Assembly: GCA_903813345.2 (NCBI GenBank) | Contig: CAIIXF020000004.1 | Coordinates: 24,369,985 to 24,433,984 of the forward strand | Reading direction: 5' to 3' | Length of the DNA: 64,000 nt | Origin: Owenia fusiformis | Lineage: Eukaryota > Annelida > Polychaeta > Sabellida > Oweniidae | Shown here: positions 1 to 12,300 of the stretch, one piece after another | How positions within the stretch are numbered: position 1 is the stretch's first letter | Layout: each line of letters opens with the position of its first letter | Program-made: the position numbers and the translations under genes | Notes under the pieces: generated by a model | What the model was told of the DNA's origin: nothing | The model's input: the letters and a program-made list of their open reading frames with translations, nothing else | Databases searched by the model: none

Positions 1-128
1 TGAGAAGAGGTGTTCACTAGACACAGGTGTTCACTAGAGAGAGGTGTTCACTAAGACAGGTGTTGACAAGAGGGAGGTGTTCACTAGACACAGGTGTTCA
101 CTAGAGAGAGGTGTTCATTAAGACAGGT
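1..128. repeat. Tandem aggtgttcactaga repeat, runs off the window
   Basis: About seven imperfect units of 15-19 bp built on aggtgttcacta. The array is cut by the window edge. Two similar motifs recur at 10400-10420. No gene was seen from 129 to 430. Confidence 0.8.
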
Positions 129-463
129 TTTACTTTAATGTCACTTGCAATATACTACAAAGCTTTAAGAAAAATGGAATGGGATGATGTTTACTGAATA
201 TATTGTAAATTACGATTCATGAATTCTTTAATTATTTAAATCATTAAGTGGGTTGGTGGGGTTATAGACTCACCAACAACTATCCAATGTACATACAATC
301 ATTTTAAAGACAGCTGAATTCAAGGCATGCGGAAATCATCCACAATTCCTTTGATTTACGCCTCAGTGACTAGCATTATAGTCACTTTGCCAAATGCGCA
401 AAAATTACATACACATAACATAAAGTAGATGTGTGTATTTCTTTCATTATAACTTCTCAGTAT

Positions 464-676
464 ATATTATCTTTTCAGTACATGGTACATTATCTTTTCA
501 GTACATGGTACATTATCTTTTCAGTGCATGGTACATTATCTTTTCAGTACATGGTACATTATCTTTTCAGTACATGGTACATTATCTTTTCAGTACATGG
601 TACATTATCTTTTCAGTGCATGGTACATTATCTTTTCAGTACATGGTACATTATCTTTTCAGTACATGGTACATCA
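464..676 (+). repeat. 23-bp minisatellite with an acceptor-like ttttcag in each unit
   Basis: About nine copies of a 23-bp unit (tacatggtacattatcttttcag), nearly identical. The length is not a multiple of three and no frame has a stop, so three overlapping ORFs of 84-104 aa appear; these are artefacts of the repeat. Every unit carries a consensus 3' splice acceptor on the plus strand. Confidence 0.9.
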
Positions 677-837
677 TATTATGGTGAGGTTTGGATGTCA
701 TGTTTATCCCATAGTCCCTCAATTTTATATGTATATTTCCCTTAGGATAAATATCATATCCAAACCTACAATAACATATTAACTTCTATACAAACCAAAT
801 AACCTTTTGAATAACACTGTACATTACATTAAATGAA

Positions 838-1032
838 CGGGGTGAGCAAAAAATAAGGTAATTTTTGCAAAATTGGATTTTTCTTTGACTCTCCAATTCA
901 ACTTTCACAATTGATGTACAGGCTTGATATTCAATACATTTCTTATACATAAGCTGACTCTAGGTATACAAAAAAACAAAAGGGTCAAATATCGATGAGG
1001 TTGAAGATGACTTGAATTTTCTGCTCACCCTG
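838..1032. mobile_element. Mariner-type MITE, about 195 bp
   Basis: Inverted ends: cggggtgagca at the left and tgctcaccctg at the right, with TA after the right end. There is no coding capacity. It is a non-autonomous Tc1/mariner-like element judged by the CAGGGTG-type termini. Confidence 0.6.
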
Positions 1033-1139
1033 TATGATAAAGAATCACAAAAATTGTACTGAATATACTACTGTCAATGTAAAAATCATATTCTTGTACA
1101 AAGCTCAACTCTAAGCAATAAAAACACTATAATGTGTTT

Positions 1140-1345
1140 TATACATATCAGCTCTACTTTAATCCATGACATACAACCCCAATCCACAGTACTGTACGGT
1201 ATGTTAAGAGTATTGTAATGTACGGTACCGTTTGAGTATAGTACCATACAATGTTCAAGGTACCTTATGGTACTGTTTTTAGTCTACAGTACTGCATTGT
1301 GCCACATTTTATGGTACCATAGCCAAAACTGTACTGTACAGTACT
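1140..1345. repeat. GTAC-rich palindromic stretch
   Basis: Many short gtac, ggtacc and agtact palindromes in about 200 bp, with no gene. The function is unknown and it may be a degenerate repeat. Confidence 0.4.
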
Positions 1346-1724
1346 GATGCAGATTGGCTGTGTACTATTCAGGTTATTTTAATAAAAATCTTATCTTGAG
1401 TTCATGTACTGTAAACTTGGATGTCTAGCTTGATTTCTATATGTACCATTAGAAAGCTATAAAAATAAATTCACATAACGTAATTATTATTGTATCTGGT
1501 GACCTTGCAATACAATAAATAAATATTGGTGCCACAATAAACAATTGTATAGAAATTGCAATACAATATATATATACACAAATATATATATATATATAAT
1601 ATAATATATACAAATATATGGTGCTAACTTTATGTGTTATTACACAATATATAAGCTTCAGTGTAACTACATGATAAAGTATAGTGTAATTACACAACAA
1701 GTTCATTAAGTAGTTACAATAGAC

Positions 1725-2075
1725 TAAGTTTTAGTGTAACACATTTAGTTTATTGTAACTATGCAATGCTAGACAATATTACGTAATTACACAATATTGC
1801 GTAACAAATTGCAAATACACAATAGGAGTACCTACATAATTTGCATAACGACACAATATTACGTAACTACACAATAAGTGTAACTACACAATAAGTGTAA
1901 CTACACAATAAGTGTAACTACACAATATTACGTAACTACACAAAAAGTGGAACTACACAATAAGTGGAACTACACAATAAGTGTAACTACACAATATTAC
2001 GTAACTACACAATAAGTGGAACTACACAATGAGTGTAACTACACAATAAGTGTAACTACACAATAAGTAGATAAT
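1725..2075. repeat. 17-bp tandem array, taactacacaataagtg
   Basis: About 18-20 imperfect units alternating between aataagtg and aatattacg endings. It is followed by AT-rich unique sequence with no recognisable gene to about 2930, apart from a (TA)n run near 2286-2312. Confidence 0.85.
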
Positions 2076-2939
2076 AATTTGTTGTATATTATATGTATGT
2101 ATTTTATCAAAAATATGATTTTCTTTGATCACTTCAAATTAAAGTAATATTATCATATATCAAATAAATGTGACGAGATGGGGGATTAGAAATTGGTGCA
2201 TAATAAAATATTTTACAATGTTATGTGTTTTATTTTGCATACACATATGTAAACTTGAATTACTTGAAATATAAATAAAAAAAAAATATATATATATATA
2301 CATATATATATGATTTTGTTTGTTTTTACATATATCCAATTTTAAAAATTATAACAAATTGACAATATCTTGTATATCAATATAAATGTATAAACAATAA
2401 ACAACAACCTAACAATTTGCACCTTCAATTAGCATACACAGAAAAAAGTATGAAAAGTTTATAAACATACATGTAGACATGATTTATATTTTACGATATC
2501 AAAAAATATTTCAGATTTTATGTAAATATTGACAGTTCAATCATTCCTTCACATGAAATATTTTGGGCGTCTAATTCGATATTCACCAATCTGTAAATTT
2601 AAGTTACACATTCTTTATTAATTTTATCATAGTTAAGTTTGATTAGCAAATGAGCAATGTACATATTTATGATCTCTATTAGAAAGTACAGTCTTTTTTA
2701 CTCATCACCCATTAGTTAGCAAAATATATATTGCCCATGCTTACAAATATAAAGGTTGTCCAAAAAGTCTTGAAATTACATTTCATCTGAATGGTCTTCA
2801 AACAAATTTTCTTTGGACCCTCGTTATATGTAGGAGGATGCAAATAATCCAATTTGTCATACTGTTTATTAATGATATCACGATTTGCTTATTCATTTCT
2901 TCTTGCTAACACCTATTTAGCAATGCAAGTAAAAGTATA

Positions 2940-3085
2940 GAGGGTTGTCCCAAACTAAATGTTTGAAAATCGACCAAAATCACTTTAAAAGTGATCAAAA
3001 TGGTGAAAAACTGCATGATTTTGAAAGAATTTTTGGCCAGGGGGGCTCCCTCAAACCCCCAGAGCCCCCTGGCTATGGGCCTGTA
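2940..3085. mobile_element. Partial copy of the GGCCCATAGCCAGG MITE
   Basis: It ends in ccctggctatgggcctg, the right terminus of the family seen complete at 6108-6325. It shares the internal segment aaaatggtgaaaaactgcat with the copy at 46984-47171. The left terminus is missing. Confidence 0.65.
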
Positions 3086-3124
3086 ACTCTAGCATGTAAA
3101 GTTCACTTCTGACTGATAATAGGG

Positions 3125-3331
3125 TCAACTTGGGCTATTACTGTTAATGTATTTATTCAATGATTCTAAAGCATTCTTTGATGCTTTAAAGCGTTTATCA
3201 GGGGTCTTGGCACATAGTTGTAAAAATATCTGTTGCGTTACAACTGAAGAGCGCTGGCACATAATGTTAAGTATATGGGTCACCCCATATTGTTGGGTCT
3301 GCCTTCTTGATGGCCTGATCAATTTATGGTC
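3125..3331 (-). CDS. Terminal exon of the FYVE protein
   Basis: The acceptor is caatttcag, followed by 68 codons and a TGA at 3127-3125. It joins in phase 0 to exon 12 (5672-5574), whose donor is the weak gtagta. If that donor were not used, exon 12 would read only five codons further (VVFV and a stop), so a shorter alternative C-terminus is possible. The encoded tail is basic and helical, with no recognised domain. An AATAAA on the minus strand at 2870-2865 is a candidate poly(A) signal about 255 nt downstream. Confidence 0.75.
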   Translation of the reverse strand, partial: DHKLIRPSRRQTQQYGVTHILNIMCQRSSVVTQQIFLQLCAKTPDKRFKASKNALESLNKYINSNSPS

Positions 3332-6300
3332 CTGAAATTGAAATTGTTGACATTTTAAATTATTGTACAATTTGGAATTTTTATATGAGGCCCATTACAC
3401 ACATTGTAAAATGATGATTGTAAATACTGAATAAATGAATAAAAGGAGCTCATCTATTTCGAACACAAGACCTAATTTTTGTGGTATACTAGTTTGATAT
3501 ACTGCAGTTCATATGATTTGAAGGGATTTATACTCTTTCAAAGAAAGAATACTTGGTCAGTTATAAATGACTTACTTCACCGCAAAAAAATGTGATTCAG
3601 TTTTTCCAGATAAATTTTATGATGGAGATGATACTTTGACTGATAGAAAAGATATTGCTAATCATTTTAACAGATTTTTTTCTAATGTTGCACCTAAATT
3701 AGCATCAAAGATAAGTTCAAAAACGTCCCCCTTTTACATTTATGGAAATCAATGAATCTTCTTTAGAACTTACTCCTGTGAGTAAGAATGAAATCGAAAA
3801 TTTAATGTCAGTTTTAAAAGATTGCTCACCAGGCCTAGATGAATTCAAACCAATAGTAGTTAAACATGCAAGAAATAACTTACTTTTACCATTTGTTCAT
3901 ATAGCAAACTTGTCTATCCATACAGGGGTTTTTCCCACTAAGTTGAAAACAGCCAAAGTTATCCCACTTTTTAAAAAAGGAAATACTTCAAAATTTTCAA
4001 ACTATAGACCTATATCTCTACTTAGTGTCTTTTCTAAACTCTTAGAACAGATCATGAAAAATAGATTAATAACATTAATTGAAACATACAAACTTTTATT
4101 CAAAAATCAGTTTGGTTTTAGAAAACATTATTCAACTTATATCGCAATCCTCTCCTTCTTGGAAGAAGTGAGGATATCTCTAGATAAAAGCTCAACTCAT
4201 GCTATTGGAATATTTTTAGATTTATCGAAAGCCTTCGATACAGTAAATCATGAAATTCTTCTAAAAAAACTTGAAAATTTTGGAATTTGCAATGTTGCAA
4301 AAAATTGGTTTGAAAGCTATTTACACTCTATCTGAAGAAAATATTATCACTTGTGGTGTACCTCAAGGGTCTGTTTTAGGCCCAATCTTATTCATTCTCT
4401 ATATAAATGATTTACATAAGGTTTCAAATATTCTTAAATTTACTATTTTCGCAGATGATACAAATATCTTATGTTCAAACAAAGACCTTCATGATCTATA
4501 TAGAAATGTAAATCTAGAAATGGAAAAGACATTATAATGGTTCAAATCAAATAAACTTTCTTTGAATATAGACAAGACAAATTATATGCTATTTACAAGA
4601 TCAAAGTTAAATATTGATGAAAATCAAGATTTTAATATAAAAATAGGGGGTAATATTCTTGAAAGAGTAATGCATACAAATTTTCTGGGAGTAACAATTG
4701 ATTGTAAATTAAAATGGAATGAGCACATAAATAAGGTTATACATAAAATATCTAAAATTATTGGTATTCTGGGAAAGATTAAATATAAATTGAATACAAA
4801 AAAACATGATTACCATTTATAATTCACTTATATTATCACAATTGAACTATTGCAACATCATATGGGGTAATGCGTGTAAAACCTTTTCGAATAAATTGCT
4901 TTTGTTACAAAAACGTGCAGTGAGAATAATCACAAATTCTGACTTTTTAGCACATAGCCCACCTCTTTTTAAACAACTCAATTTTCTAGATATTTTTGAC
5001 ATACATAAGCTTGAAGTTGCAAAATTTCTTTATCAATACACAACAAAACCCGATGGCTTTACTTTTGACATATTTGAAAATTATTTTACTCCAAATTTGA
5101 TATTTCACGCACATGAGACAAGATTCCAAAATTGTCTTCACATGAAAAAATTTAGAACAATTATAGGTCAAAACTCAATAAAATATTCAGGTGCTCAGCT
5201 TTGGAATAATCTGCCAACTTCTTTGAAAACATTACCTTCCATTAACTGTTTTAAAAAGAATTTTAAAATTCATATGACATCAACCTATGATGAACTGAAT
5301 TACTGACAAACATATATGTAGATTTTATATATTGTTATCAATTTTATTCTCATTTAACTGAGTAGATATTTTTAAATTGTTCTTTTTTCTCATTTCCATG
5401 TGACTCAGGTTAATATTTAAATGTTTTCACGCTGATACACTTATTAAAAGTGTCAAGTGTTATTATGTACATGTATTTGATTTTAATTTTAGAGAATAAA
5501 TATTTTTAATAAAAAAAAAAAAATGTTGCCCTTTGTGCAATGTTATGCTCAATAAACATTAAACAAATACTACCTTAAGTTGCATCTGCAATAGTTGGTC
5601 GATACATTTGTTGTGTTCCTCCCAGTCTTCCCCTGATGATTTTATACATCTCTGTAGTTCAACCTGGAGCACCTTAATTAAATGATGGATATGTTTCAAA
5701 ATGCAGATGATGGTGTAAAGTGAATTAAACAAGGAATTAAGTAGCAGGGGTGTAGATGACACTCTAAAGTGTATTAAAATGCAAAAAAGATTTGACTACA
5801 TGTATTTGGTCAAAGTTTACAAAACAGTGTGGAATCGAGTAGTTCACCATGGAGCACCTTAGAAATGTATGGTGGTTATGTTTTCAAATGCAAAATACAG
5901 TGGAAAGAGTGGAATCAACAAAGAATAAAATAAACAGGCATGTAGTAAACACTCCAAATTGTATAGAAATGAAAGAAAATCAGACACTTCATTCAAATTT
6001 TAGTGAGAAAAGAGGGGAATTAGCAAGGAATAAAGTAAACAGGCATGTAGTCAACACTCTAAATTGTATAGAAATGCACAAAAATCAGACAATGCACTAA
6101 AAATATACAAAACAGGCCCATAGCCAGGGGAGGTTTCAGAGGGTTCGAGTGAACCCCCTCTCCCCTGGCCAAATACTCTTTCAAAATCATGCAGTTTTCA
6201 CCATTCTGAGCACTTTCCAAGTGATTTTGGCATTTTTGGGCCAAAGTTGTCAAAAGTGACCTCCCTGTAATTTATCAAAAAGTGACCCCCCCCCCCTTGG

Positions 6301-9300
6301 CAAATCCTGGCTATGGGCCTGCAGTTCATTCAACTTTATACAACAAAATGGCTTAAATGCTATACCTCTTCAGTGGACATCATTTGTTTTAGTATATCAT
6401 CATTGAAGTTGTGTTTAGTGCAGAGATGCAGTGTTTCAAATAGAAGCTGCTTAAGGGAGAGATAGCCACTGTTGATGGACTGAAATATAAAAATGAACAT
6501 TAGATGGTTTACAGAGATTCATACTTGAATGAGATGACCGTGGGCTTTCAAAAAAACAACCAATGGGCTTGCCCATGGGCCACATTATGATAATTTATGA
6601 TTTATATTTTCCAATGTACAATACAGTATGTGTGATATTTCCATAAAACATGAATAAGAACAAAGAAATTTTAGTTATCACTCGCAGCTTTTATTATATC
6701 AAAATGGTGAACAATTATATGGTTAACAATTACAAAACCAGGACTTACATTTTATCTTTTATCTCTGGTATTACCTCCAATGTTGAAATGTACAAATGTT
6801 CTTATATTTCTATCTTTTATATCTTATATTGCCTCCAGTATTTCAGAAAGTACTTACATTTTTATCCACTATTCTTGTATTGCCTCAAGTATTTCAGAAA
6901 GTACTTACATTTTTTATCCACTATTCCTTGTATTGCCTCAAGTATTTCAGAAAGTACTTACTTTTTTATCCACTATTCCCTGTATTGCCTCCAGTATTTC
7001 AGAATGTACTTACATTTTTATCCACTATTCCCTGAATTGCCTCCAGTATTTCAGAATGTATTTACATTTTTATCCACTATTCCCTGAATTGCCTCCAGTG
7101 TTTCAGAAAGTACTTACATTTTTATCCACTATTCCCTGAATTGCCTCCAGTATTTCAGACAGTACTTACATTTTTATCCACTATTCCCTGAATTGCCTCC
7201 AGTATTTCAGACAGTACTTACATTTTTATCCACTATTCCCTGAATTGCCTCCAGTATTTCAGAAAGTACTTATATTTTTATCCACTATTCCCTGAATTGC
7301 CTACAGTATTTCTGCAGAAAGTACTTACATTTTTATCCACTATTTCCTGAATTGCCTCCAGTATTTCAGAAAGTACTTACATTTTTATCCACTATTCCCT
7401 GAATTGCCCCCAGTATTTCAGAAAGTACTTACATTTTTATCTACTATTCCCTGAATTGCCTCCAGTATTTCAGAAAGTACTTACATTTTTATCCACTATT
7501 CCCTGAATTGCCTCCAGTATTTCAGAAAGTACTTACATTTTTATCCACTATTCCCTGAATTGCCTTCAGTATTTCAGAAAGTACTTACATTTTTATCCAC
7601 TATTCCCTGTATTGCCTCCAGTATTTCAGAAAGTACTTACATTTTTATCCACTATTCCCTGAATTGCCTCAAGTATTTCAGAATGTACTTACATTTTATC
7701 CACTATTCCCTGAATTGCCTCCAGTATTTCAGAAAGTACTTACATTTTATCCACTATTCCCTGAATTGCCTCAAGTATTTCAGAATGTACTTACATTTTT
7801 ATCCACTATTCCCTGAATTGCCTCCAGTGTTTCTGATGAGGCTGTCTCCTGCAGTTCCTATGTAGCTCTCTGTTGGATGACATGTTCTCCATATAATAGA
7901 CGCATTTACTATGTATTTCAGAAAGTACTTACATTTTTATCCACTATTCCCTGAATTGCCTCCAGTATTTCAGAAAGTACTTACATTTTTATCCACTATT
8001 CCCTGAATTGCCTCCAGTATTTCAGAAAGTACTTACATTTTTATCCACTATTCCCTGAATTGCCTCCAGTATTTCAGAAAGTACTTACATTTTTATCCAC
8101 TATTCCCTGAATTGCCTCCAGTATTTCAGAAAGTACTTACATTTTTATCCACTATTCCCTGAATTGCCTCCAGTATTTCAGAAAGTACTTACATTTTATC
8201 CACTATTCCCTGAATTGCCTCCAGTATTTCAGAAAGTACTTACATTTTTATCCACTATTCCCTGAATTGCCACAAGTGTTTCTGATGAGGCTGTCTCCTC
8301 CAGTTTCCTATGTAGCTCTCTGTTGGATGACATGTTCTCCATATAATAGACACATTTACTATGTATTTCAGAATGTACTTACATTTTTATCCACTATTCC
8401 CTGAATTGCCTCAAGTGTTTCTGATGAGGCTGTCTCCTCCAGTTTCCTATGTAGCTCTCTGTTGGATGACATGTTCTCCATATAATAGGCACATTTACTA
8501 TGTATTTCAGAAAGTACTTACATTTTTATCCACTATTCCCTGAATTGCCTCAAGTGTTTCTGATGAGGCTGTCTCCTCCAGTTTCCTATGTAGCTCTCTG
8601 TTGGATGACATGTTCTCCATGTAGTAAGCACATTTACTCTGGAACAAAATTGTGATTGAGCTAAGAATAATAATATGTACATGGAACCAACTGCAATCTG
8701 CAACCAATATTTTAGCATCATTTCAATTTAGAATTTGGATTGGGAACAGTCCCAGAAGGGTGACAATCGATGTTGAAACTACAGTAAAACCTATCTAATC
8801 TTTCACTTATTCTACTTCTGCTGCTGCTACAATTCAAGTGATGTGACTCTGTCAAATTTAACAGGCTCAAACATTTTAATATTTTTTTACTAACATTATC
8901 AAATGAACTCACCTTTGTAATATTCTTAAGTAGTTTTGATTGGCCCTTTGTTTGAGGGCGTACTTTCTTTAGCTCCTGCACACCTAACACGAGGGAAGTA
9001 AAGTGGTCAGATAAATCCGCCTACAAAAACGTGTTATTCAATAAATAAAATATGTGTCAGGATTTGAAAATTATATCTTCATAAAAGTCTGAGTTATTTA
9101 TGTATTCTTGTCGCTTAAGTACCACCGGACCTAGATTTCATTCTTTCTAAAAATACTTTGTAAAACATACCTGTGTCTATGCTAGTATCTGCTTAAATGT
9201 GAAAATTATGCCTTATAAAAGTCGGAGTAATTTAGGTTATTAAAAACGTCATCGATGCTCTAACAATGTTGGCTACTGATATATGCTTCATCAGCAGTCT

Positions 9301-12300
9301 CACTATATTTTCTTGTCGCTTACTAATCGAGCCTCGATCCTATGATTTCTAAAAACGTACATACCTGTGCTTTTGCAAGTATCTGCTTGAATGTGAAAAT
9401 TATGCCTTATAAAAGTCTGAGTAATTTAGGTTGTTAAAAACGTCATAGATGCTCTAACAATGTTGGCTACTGATATGTTTCATCAGCAGTATCACTATAT
9501 TTTCTTGTCGCTTACTAATTCAGCCTCGACCATATGATTTCTAAAAATGTACATACCTGTGCCTTTGCAAGTATCTGCATGTTATTCTGGTTCCTTGGCA
9601 GTGACCTTGGTGCACTGGAGCTGATCTGGAGCCCTTCAATTAACTCTTGATACTGCAAAATAAAAGGCATGAAAGTTTACAAATGAAACCAATTTAGGCT
9701 AAAGGAGGCATTTTAATACCTTTCAATCTTCATAGTTTTGCTTGATAAAACGTTTGAAAATTATATTTCAATGGTATTTCAGTGCGGCCGTTGTTTCACC
9801 TGTGTTTTAGAAAAAGAGGGTGCATTACATTAACTGTTAAGTAAAACTGAAATAAGAATGGGTAGAATGTCCCAGTAAAAAGAATTGAAAATAAAAAAAA
9901 TGTGGGGAATGTTTCATCAAAAATGCACTAACATATTTTTCAATAAGATTTAACAGAGGAGAAAGAGCATGAAATAATTTTGTTCAAATACTTTTGTGAA
10001 ACAATTTCTTACCATGGGCAACTGTTCATCAATGCGTTTCTGCGTTTCTCGTAGATTTGTTACGACAGGCATTAATGGTTTCCATATAAGGTCATCGTGA
10101 TTGACCTTAAGCTCCCCCTGGTGGTGATTTCTGACTTGAATATCTTTGATGTATTCAGCACATGAGCGACAAAGACGTAGATAGACACAAACATCAGGTT
10201 CTTTTTCTGGACACTGAAAGGTGATATTTCAAAATGCAAAATGGAATACTAGTACATGTACCTTAAGATCTGAACCTTGTAATAGAAAATTCTACACTGA
10301 AAATCTCAAATATTATTTCAGTTCTGTAACTGATATGATCTAAATGACCACATTAAAGTTACTTTAATCGTATTTTATCTGAGTTGAAGCGAAATATGGG
10401 TGTTCATTAGAGATAGGTGTTCAATGTTGACTATTATACGTATAGCAATTTTACTGTAGAAATCTTTAACTTCTGCCAATCAGAATTTACTTACTCCTAC
10501 TATTTTAAAACTCTACTCACCCCAACTATTTTGATAATAGAGACTTGAACATCCTTCTGATCATCTTGGGTCTCCTCATCATTTGGCAAATACACAATAA
10601 GTTCTTTGTTGGAGCATGATGCGCATACAGCATGGCCACATATGACGCAAGCATTTTTGGAACGTAGAAGACTAAAATCTTGACCGCATTTCCGACATCT
10701 TGGAGATAATTGCTCTTTCTGAAATATAATAATGTTCTTTGTTGATTAATTTTAAAAAAACAAACATACAATATGATTAAAGATTGCAAATAATATTGCC
10801 ACTATTAATATCAAGATGCACTTTGAACTTTACATGTATTTGTATATCGTAAAAATACTACTTATATCATGAAACAATTTATTCACAATTCTTCACTATT
10901 ATCAGAAGATAGCTTTTCAAACATTTTATTTAACTATTTTAAGCCACATCATTTTTTGAATCTGATTAATGATAAATATTCATAAGTAGGAGGAGTTAAG
11001 AGTATGCACTGAGGGAGGAGGAGTTAAGAGTATGCACTGAGGGAGGAGGAGTTAAGAGTATGCACTGAGGGAGGAGGAGTTAAGAGTATGCACTGAGGGA
11101 GGAGGAGTTAAGAGTATGCACTGAGGGAGGAGGAGTTAAGAGTATGCACTGAGGGAGGAGGAGTTAAGAGTATGCACTGAGGGAGGAGGAGTTAAGAGTA
11201 TGCACTGAGGGAGGAGGAGTTAAGAGTATGCACTGAGGGAGGAGGAGTTAAGAGTATGCACTTCATGGGTCTAGCCAGGGGGAGGTGCAATGGGTTCGAT
11301 CGAACCCCCTCTACCCCAACAAAAAAAGAAAAGAGCAATTTTGTAAAATTTGTTGAAAAAGCATAAACAAATTATACTTTGAAATGCTTAGAATGCACCA
11401 TATACAGACTAAAAGTAAAAAATTATGAACTCCATACACCATTTTTTGGGGCATGCTTTGCTCTCTGTGATTCAAACCCTAAATTTCGCACCCTTTTTTA
11501 CATTTGCTGGCTACGCCCCTGCACTTACTGCCCAAAACCGTGATTTCTGCCAATCAGGAGTCTTCACTAGGTTCTTTATGTCATAAATATTCATGAGGTA
11601 GGAGGAGTTAAGAGTAAGCACTTACTGCCCAAAACCGTGATTTCTGCCAATCAGGAGTCTTCACTAGGTTCTTTATGTCATAAATATTCATGAGGTAGGA
11701 GGAGTTAAGAGTAAGCACTTACTGCCCAAAACCGTGATATCTGCCAATCAGGAGTCTTCACTAGGTTCTTTATGTCATAAATATTCATGAGGTAGGAGGA
11801 GTTAAGAGTAAGCACTTACCGCCCAAAACCGTGATTTCTGCCAATCAGGAGTCTTCACAAGGTTCTTTATGTCATGAATATTCATGAGGTAGGAGGAGTT
11901 AAGAGTAAGCACTTACCACCCAAAACCGTGATTTCTGCCAATCAGGAGTCTTCACTAGGTTCTTTATGTCATAAATATTCATGAGGTAGGAGGAGTTAAG
12001 AGTAAGCACTTACCGCCCAAAACCATGATTTCTGCCAATCAGGAGTCTTCACTAGGTTCTTTATGTCATAAATATTCATGAGGTAGGAGGAGTTAAGAGT
12101 AAGCACTTACTGCCCAAAACCGTGATTTCTGCCAATCAGGAGTCTTCACTAGGTTCTTTATGTCATAAATATTCATGAGGTAGGAGGAGTTAAGAGTAAG
12201 CACTTACTGCCCAAAACCATGATTTCTGCCAATCAGGAGTCTTCACTAGGTTCTTTATGTCATAAATATTCATGAGGTAGGAGGAGTTAAGAGTAAGCAC

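Noticed and set aside
431-782. Three overlapping plus-strand ORFs
   Set aside because: All frames are open only because the 23-bp repeat lacks stops; there is no domain.
2754-2955. Mariner MITE suggested by gttgtccaaaaagtc and gttgtcccaaact
   Set aside because: The two termini are in the same orientation, so they are not inverted repeats of one element.
6650-8543. Plus-strand ORFs of 60-145 aa with repeated Y-I-F-I-H-Y-S-type protein
   Set aside because: They are translations of the 52-bp array on the wrong strand; the real coding sequence is exon 10 on the minus strand.
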